A DNA stretch of 32,236 nt, taken from positions 1 to 32,236 of the forward strand of contig VERJ01000027.1 of the NCBI GenBank assembly GCA_018882795.1, read 5' to 3'. The translations under genes were made by a program, and so were the position numbers. Origin of the DNA: Burkholderiaceae bacterium (GTDB lineage: Bacteria > Pseudomonadota > Gammaproteobacteria > Burkholderiales > Burkholderiaceae_A). Below, piece by piece: positions 27,890-32,236 of this stretch; the stretch's first letter is position 1, and every line of letters starts with the position of its first letter. A model generated the notes under the pieces. That model was not told the origin of the DNA. It saw only the letters and a program-made list of their open reading frames with translations, and did not search any database.

Positions 27890-27923
27890 GGCCGATTCGT
27901 ATGACAACCAACAGGAGACAAGA

Positions 27924-28994
27924 ATGAAACGACGCCAATTCGTAGGTTCAGCCATTGGGGGGGCTGGACTACTCGCTGCCACGCAGGCGGTAGCGCAAAC
28001 GAGCGGTCCCACCTATAACTGGAAGATGGCCACCGGCTGGCCTGGCGGTCCGCTCATGGACATTGGCGCCAAGGCCTTTGCGGAGCGCATGGACTTTTTG
28101 TCGGGTGGTCGGTTCAAGATCCAGACGTTTCCGGGTGGCGCCTTAGGCAACGCGTTAAAAGTGCCGGAGACTGTGAAAAATGGCCTCGCCGAGTGTGGGC
28201 ATACCTGGATGGGCTATGACTGGGGCAAGGATCCCACGACCGTACTCTTTGGCGGTTATGCCGGATCCTTTGATACCGAGCGCATGGTGCATTGGCTTTA
28301 TGAGTCTGGTGGTGCAGACTTGCAGCGCCAGTTCCGGGATGAGGCCGAGGGTGTAATCTCAATGCCCTTATTTATTCGGACGGCAGAGGTGTTTCTGCAT
28401 TCCCGTAAACCGGTGAAGACCTTGGCCGATCTGAAGGGACTGAAGCTGCGCACTGCCGGCGCCTGGCTGGAGATGGCCAAGGATCTTGGAGCAGCGCCCG
28501 TGACCACGGCGGGTGGCGATGTATTCCCGATGCTTGAGCGCGGTGCGATCGATGCGACAGAGTGGGGAACCTTGTGGGAAAACGTTTCACCTGGCTTTTA
28601 TAAGGTCGCCAAATACCTGATCTATCCAGGCGTCCATCAGCCCACCGCACCGTTTGAGTTGGTCATCAACAAAAACGTCTGGGCCAAGATGCCTGCTAAC
28701 GACAAAAAGCTTGTCGAACTCGTGGCCAAGCTAGTCACAATGGAGAGTTGGATGCGTATCGGTGCCGAGGATGCGAAGGCCTTCGATTTCTATAAGAAAC
28801 AGGGTGTCCAGGTCATTGAGTTGGCCGACGAAGTCCAGTTCGCAGCCCGCAAGATTGGTCTATCGTGGGCTGACAAGACGGCCAAGGAAAACAAGTTCAA
28901 ATGGTTTGCTCGTGTTCATAAGAGTCTGCAAGACTTTGAGGCTGCGTGGACCGAGGCCGACGACTATCGTAAGGTCAAAGTGAAGAAGGCCTAA
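27924..28994 (+). CDS. dctP: TRAP transporter substrate-binding protein, DctP family
   Basis: The 356-residue protein has an N-terminal export signal with twin arginines (MKRRQFVGSAIGGAG, then a cut near AVAQT), so it is probably sent to the periplasm by the Tat route. The DctP fold is clear: LKGLKLRT with the conserved Arg for the carboxylate, GGDVFPMLERGAIDATEWGT, and YPGVHQP. The ATEW and GVHQP pieces resemble the TakP branch that binds 2-oxo acids, but the ligand is not certain. The longer frame from 27882 is rejected because the ATG at 27924 has AGGAGA and the signal peptide. It lies 34 nt behind the hydroxylase gene. Confidence 0.92.
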   Translation: MKRRQFVGSAIGGAGLLAATQAVAQTSGPTYNWKMATGWPGGPLMDIGAKAFAERMDFLSGGRFKIQTFPGGALGNALKVPETVKNGLAECGHTWMGYDWGKDPTTVLFGGYAGSFDTERMVHWLYESGGADLQRQFRDEAEGVISMPLFIRTAEVFLHSRKPVKTLADLKGLKLRTAGAWLEMAKDLGAAPVTTAGGDVFPMLERGAIDATEWGTLWENVSPGFYKVAKYLIYPGVHQPTAPFELVINKNVWAKMPANDKKLVELVAKLVTMESWMRIGAEDAKAFDFYKKQGVQVIELADEVQFAARKIGLSWADKTAKENKFKWFARVHKSLQDFEAAWTEADDYRKVKVKKA

Positions 28995-29007
28995 GGTAGT
29001 TCTTTCC

Positions 29008-29036
29008 GCTATGGATACCCAGAGGGTATCCATAGC
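29008..29036 (+). other. Perfect 13-bp hairpin between dctP and dctQ
   Basis: GCTATGGATACCC and GGGTATCCATAGC are exact complements with an AGA loop. GTTTC follows, so it is not a classical terminator. Hairpins after a binding-protein gene usually stabilise its mRNA or reduce read-through, giving more periplasmic protein than membrane subunits. Confidence 0.75.
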
Positions 29037-29056
29037 GTTTCACTCGGGGGGAGAAG

Positions 29057-29557
29057 ATGAAAGAAGCAATCGCTCGACTTGAGCGGGCGGTGGAGCTTAT
29101 GGGTGTGGCTTCCGCGATGCTGCTAGTGCCACTGGTGCTGGCCACTACATGGGAAGTCGTGGCCCGTTATGTGTTCGGTGCGCCAACGATTTGGGCCTAC
29201 GAGGTCGGTTATTTCCTAACAGGGAGCCACTTTCTTCTAGGCTTGTCTTACACCCTAAAGCACGGCGAACATATTCGGATTGACATTTTCAGCACCAAGA
29301 TGAGCCCAGCGCTACGGCGGCAGATTGATTTGGTGATGTATGCCTTGGTTACGATTGTCATGGCGTGGCTGACTTACGCGCTGTTGAACTATCTTCTGAA
29401 TGGACTCGCCGCCGGCGAGCGCACAGGCCAGTCTGCGTTGAACCTGCCCGTTTGGCCGTTTCGTCTGGTGTTTGTCATCGCATTTTTTACGTTCACCGTA
29501 CAACTTATTCTTGAATTTCTTAAAACGCTCGTGATGCGCCATCGGCAGGGAACTTAA
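29057..29557 (+). CDS. dctQ: TRAP transporter small membrane subunit, DctQ family
   Basis: The 166-residue protein has four hydrophobic segments and the DctQ marks WAYEVGYFLTG and HGEHIRIDIF at about 52-80. It forms the membrane complex with DctM. The ATG at 29057 follows GGGGGAGA. dctM starts 5 nt after its stop. Confidence 0.92.
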   Translation: MKEAIARLERAVELMGVASAMLLVPLVLATTWEVVARYVFGAPTIWAYEVGYFLTGSHFLLGLSYTLKHGEHIRIDIFSTKMSPALRRQIDLVMYALVTIVMAWLTYALLNYLLNGLAAGERTGQSALNLPVWPFRLVFVIAFFTFTVQLILEFLKTLVMRHRQGT

Positions 29558-29562
29558 TTACC

Positions 29563-30882
29563 ATGGACTACTTGCCTTTTCTGATGCTGCCGATGGCCTT
29601 TATCCTGATGTTCCTGGGAACGCAGGTGGCCTTTGCCATGATCCTTACCGCAGTCACCTTTGGTTTGATTACCTTTGGTGATCGTGTGGTGTTCCAGTTC
29701 ATAGAAAAGATCGACGATCTCTCTTCGAACTTTGTGTTTGCCGCGATTCCGTTATTTGTGTTTATGGGATCCATGTTGGAGAAATCTGGCATTGCAGACC
29801 GTCTGTTCGAGGCGATTCATATTTGGACACGACGCCTGCCAGGTGGACTTGCATTGGCCACCGTGATGATGTGCATCATCTTTGCAGCCTCAAGCGGCGT
29901 GATTGGTGCCACGGAGTCGGTGGTGGGCTTGTTGACCATCCCTATCATGCTGCGCTATGGCTATAACAAAAGCCTGATCAGCGGTGTGATCTGTGCTGGG
30001 GGGTCTCTGGGAACCATTATTCCGCCCTCGGTCGTGGTGGTGGTGATGGGTCCGCTTGCCAATGTATCGGTAGGCGATCTGATGTACGGCATGCTGATCC
30101 CCGGTCTGGTGATGGCAGCCCTGTATCTTGTTTATATTTTCGCTCTCTGCGTGATCAAGCCAGAGGCAGGCCCGCGAATTCCCCGTGAACCGAATGAACC
30201 TTCATTTACAGAGAAGCTCTGGATCAGCAGCCGAAATCTCGTGCCGCCATTGTTTATGATTTTTGCGGTGTTGGGTTCAATTCTTCTTGGTTGGGCCTCG
30301 CCAACAGAGGCGGCTGCTATTGGGGCCCTCTGCTCAGTTCTGCTCACCATCCTATATCGCCAGTTCAGCATACGTGGCCTGTATGAGGCCTTGCTGAAGA
30401 CCCTTCGGGTCACGGCAATGATCATGGCCGTGTTGCTGGCAGGCACGTTATTTACGGGGGTGTTTATCGGATCTGGGGGTATCAACACAGCGAATCAGGT
30501 GATTGCAAGCATGTCACTTTCGCCCTGGATGCTTCTGGCCCTTCTGCTGTTCATTGTATTTTTGGCAGGTTTTTTCCTCGATTGGATCTCGATCGTACTG
30601 ATCTTTATTCCCATCTTTGTGCCGCTGATTCAGGCTGCTGGTTTTGATCCGGTGTGGTTCTGTATCCTGTTCTTGATCTTGATTCAGACCAGCTATTTGA
30701 CACCGCCGATGGCGCCCGCGATCTTTTATCTGCGGGCCGTTGCGCCACCCGAGATCACCATGGCCCACATGTATCGGGGAATGGTGCCATTCATTTCATT
30801 ACAGGTACTGACCTTGGTGATTGTCATGGTGGTGCCGCAGACCGTGACATGGCTGCCTAGCGTGATGTTGCAGTTTCGCTGA
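29563..30882 (+). CDS. dctM: TRAP transporter large membrane subunit, DctM family
   Basis: The 439-residue protein has about 12 membrane segments and the DctM signatures: FVFAAIPLFVFMGSMLEKSGIA near residue 57, then SGVIGATESVVGLLTIP and GGSLGTIIPPSVVVVV near 147-160. It is the sodium- or proton-coupled permease that takes the solute from DctP. Length and layout are complete. A strong inverted repeat follows 9 nt after the stop and closes the operon. Confidence 0.94.
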   Translation: MDYLPFLMLPMAFILMFLGTQVAFAMILTAVTFGLITFGDRVVFQFIEKIDDLSSNFVFAAIPLFVFMGSMLEKSGIADRLFEAIHIWTRRLPGGLALATVMMCIIFAASSGVIGATESVVGLLTIPIMLRYGYNKSLISGVICAGGSLGTIIPPSVVVVVMGPLANVSVGDLMYGMLIPGLVMAALYLVYIFALCVIKPEAGPRIPREPNEPSFTEKLWISSRNLVPPLFMIFAVLGSILLGWASPTEAAAIGALCSVLLTILYRQFSIRGLYEALLKTLRVTAMIMAVLLAGTLFTGVFIGSGGINTANQVIASMSLSPWMLLALLLFIVFLAGFFLDWISIVLIFIPIFVPLIQAAGFDPVWFCILFLILIQTSYLTPPMAPAIFYLRAVAPPEITMAHMYRGMVPFISLQVLTLVIVMVVPQTVTWLPSVMLQFR

Positions 30883-30891
30883 GGTGTTTAT

Positions 30892-30927
30892 CAACACTAC
30901 GTGGGGGGCAATCCCCGCGTAGTGTTG
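30892..30927 (+). terminator. Inverted repeat ending the TRAP operon
   Basis: CAACACTACG pairs with CGTAGTGTTG and the inner GGGG with CCCC (one G-U between), around a short loop. The stem of about 15 pairs is strong, but only CTTGAG follows, with no T run. It is still a likely transcription end, placed 9 nt after dctM. Confidence 0.65.
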
Positions 30928-30928
30928 C

Positions 30929-30957
30929 TTGAGCCGAAAGTCGCGCAGCGAGACAAT
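30929..30957 (+). promoter_or_regulatory. Candidate sigma-70 promoter of the fds operon
   Basis: TTGAGC (30929-30934) and GACAAT (30952-30957) stand 17 bp apart, each with four of six consensus bases. They lie between the dctM hairpin and fdsG, where a promoter is needed. The match is moderate. Confidence 0.4.
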
Positions 30958-30992
30958 AGCGTTCGGAATTGAGATCAAGGGAGAGCAGGGCA

Positions 30993-31466
30993 ATGCAGGA
31001 TCGACCAGAGCCGCCGGGTTTGGAGAGCATTCTCGGTGTTTTTGCATCGCAACGAGATAATCTCTTGCCGATTTTGCAGGCGGTGCAGGCCGCCCTGGGT
31101 CATGTGCCCGCAGAAGCAGTCGCCCGTATTGCAGAACACCTCAATCTGTCCCGCGCAGAGGTCCACGGCGTGGTGACATTCTATCACGACTTCCACGAGT
31201 CTCCCCAGCCCGGCCGACAGGTGCGCGTATGCATGGCCGAGGCCTGCCAATCGGTTGGGGCCCGCCAACTGGCAAAAGACATCGCCCAGATCACAGGCTG
31301 TGAGTTACACAGCAGCAGCCCTGATGGGCGCTACAGCGTGGTGCCGATCTACTGCCTTGGCCTCTGCGCCTGCGGGCCAGCGGTGATGGTAGATGGCGAG
31401 ATTCATGGCAGGGTGTCACCGGAGAAGATTGGTCGCCTGCTCAATCAGGAGTCTCCGCGTGACTGA
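30993..31466 (+). CDS. fdsG: NAD-dependent formate dehydrogenase, gamma subunit (NuoE-like [2Fe-2S] protein)
   Basis: The 157-residue protein is a thioredoxin-like ferredoxin of the NuoE family. It has an N-terminal helical part (VHGVVTFYHDF) and four cysteines: C80 and C85 (CMAEAC) and C121 and C125 (CLGLC), the CX4C and CX3C pattern. Within the cytoplasmic, molybdenum-dependent FdsGBA(CD) complex it belongs to the diaphorase part that passes electrons from formate to NAD+. The size without extra domains and the following FdsB-type gene favour fds over respiratory nuo, where nuoE follows nuoD. The ATG at 30993 has GGGAG and AGG upstream; the longer frame from 30969 is rejected. Confidence 0.88.
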   Translation: MQDRPEPPGLESILGVFASQRDNLLPILQAVQAALGHVPAEAVARIAEHLNLSRAEVHGVVTFYHDFHESPQPGRQVRVCMAEACQSVGARQLAKDIAQITGCELHSSSPDGRYSVVPIYCLGLCACGPAVMVDGEIHGRVSPEKIGRLLNQESPRD

Positions 31467-32236
31467 GGTCTTTGTTCCCCTGGACTCCGCAGCCCGGGCC
31501 TGTGGTGCAGATGCAGTCGCCCGGGCGCTTTCTCAGGAGGCGGCGCGGCGTGGCATCGAATTAAACATTCGGCGCAATGGCTCACGCGGCATGGCCTGGC
31601 TTGAGCCCATGGTTGAGGTGCAGACTCCCTCGGGACGCATGGCCTATGGTCCCGTTAGTGTGGAGGACATCCCCAGTTTGTTGGATGGGAATTTCCATTC
31701 GGGTGGCGGGCATGCCTTGGCACTCGGCCTAACGGAGGAAATTGATTTTTTAAAGCGCCAGGAGCGGCTGACATTTTCCCGTGTGGGTGAGACCGAAGCG
31801 CTCTCGTTTGCGGACTATTCCGCACATGGGGGCCTCCAGGGCTTGAAGCGTGCCTTGGAGATGACCGCCGAGGCCATTGTGAAAGAGGTCACGGATTCGG
31901 GACTGCGTGGACGGGGTGGTGCAGCATTTCCCACTGGCATCAAATGGGAGACGGTACGCAAGGCCGAAGGCGACCAGAAATATATTGTCTGTAATGCCGA
32001 TGAAGGTGATTCCGGAACCTTCGCCGATCGGATGCTGATGGAAGGTGATCCTTTCTGTCTGATCGAGGGCATGGTGATTGCGGGCCTCGCTGTTGGGGCC
32101 ACCAAGGGATTCATCTATCTTCGATCTGAGTACCCGAACACGATTGCGGTGTTTCAGCAGGCTTTATCGATTGCTGAGCAGCAGCAGTTGCTTGGGGCCA
32201 GTGTTTTGGGTTCAGGAAGCTCTTTTGAGCTCACAC
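31459..32236 (+). CDS. fdsB: NAD-dependent formate dehydrogenase, beta subunit (NuoF-like flavoprotein), cut by right edge
   Basis: The frame starts with GTG at 31459, overlapping fdsG by 8 nt, and is open to the window end (259 complete codons). An N-terminal thioredoxin-like domain of about 110 residues precedes the NuoF-type FMN and NADH domain, seen in SGLRGRGGAAFPTGIKWE and NADEGDSGTFADRMLMEGDP. The fusion of such a domain to a NuoF core is typical of FdsB and HoxF, not of respiratory NuoF. With FdsG it forms the NAD-reducing unit. The C-terminal iron-sulfur part and fdsA lie outside the window. Confidence 0.88.
   Translation, partial: MTEVFVPLDSAARACGADAVARALSQEAARRGIELNIRRNGSRGMAWLEPMVEVQTPSGRMAYGPVSVEDIPSLLDGNFHSGGGHALALGLTEEIDFLKRQERLTFSRVGETEALSFADYSAHGGLQGLKRALEMTAEAIVKEVTDSGLRGRGGAAFPTGIKWETVRKAEGDQKYIVCNADEGDSGTFADRMLMEGDPFCLIEGMVIAGLAVGATKGFIYLRSEYPNTIAVFQQALSIAEQQQLLGASVLGSGSSFELT

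Overview
The window reads as a chromosomal segment of a betaproteobacterium, most likely of the order Burkholderiales. The gene order thrS-infC-rpmI-rplT-pheS-pheT-ihfA-merR-tRNA-Pro, a DUF2863 protein, an fds-type formate dehydrogenase and the sequences of IcmF and IhfA all point that way. The assignment below order is open. All calls come from reading the sequence; no database search was run.

Region 1 (1-9366) is an acyl-CoA module in two divergent transcription units around a 105-bp intergenic space. Leftward are a YciA-like thioesterase, the fused B12-dependent mutase IcmF and an AMP-forming acyl-CoA ligase that runs off the left edge. Rightward are isovaleryl-CoA dehydrogenase and both subunits of methylcrotonyl-CoA carboxylase (liuA, liuB, liuD). 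The usual partners liuC and liuE and a liu regulator are absent here. IcmF-type enzymes can interconvert isovaleryl-CoA and pivalyl-CoA, so this set could feed pivalate or related branched acids into leucine catabolism.

Region 2 (9474-17136) is the housekeeping translation block. Points of note are a non-AUG (ATC) start for infC, a terminator-like hairpin at the rplT stop, an IhfA with an N-terminal extension of about 40 residues, and a tRNA-Pro(GGG) gene whose -10 box overlaps the merR stop codon.

Region 3 (17148-21598) has a Bcr/CflA-type MFS transporter starting 11 nt after the tRNA, a lipoprotein-like alpha/beta hydrolase overlapping it, and a cobalamin riboswitch in front of a BtuB-type TonB-dependent receptor. 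The receptor could supply B12 for IcmF.

Region 4 (21742-23200) has an AbrB/MazE-like antitoxin reading frame without a toxin. Its 3' end runs antisense into the end of a DUF2863 gene.

Region 5 (23226-30927) is an accessory metabolic cluster. Leftward are an Fe-type alcohol dehydrogenase, a GntR/FCD regulator and a phytanoyl-CoA-dioxygenase-like enzyme. Rightward are an alpha/beta hydrolase, a membrane di-iron fatty acid hydroxylase-like protein and a complete TRAP transporter (dctP, dctQ, dctM). The two rightward promoter regions share an exact 13-bp motif, and one of them is also the divergent promoter of the regulator's operon. This suggests one regulon around an unidentified imported substrate and is the best candidate here for an undescribed pathway.

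Region 6 (30929-32236) is the start of an NAD-dependent formate dehydrogenase operon, with fdsG complete and fdsB cut by the right edge.
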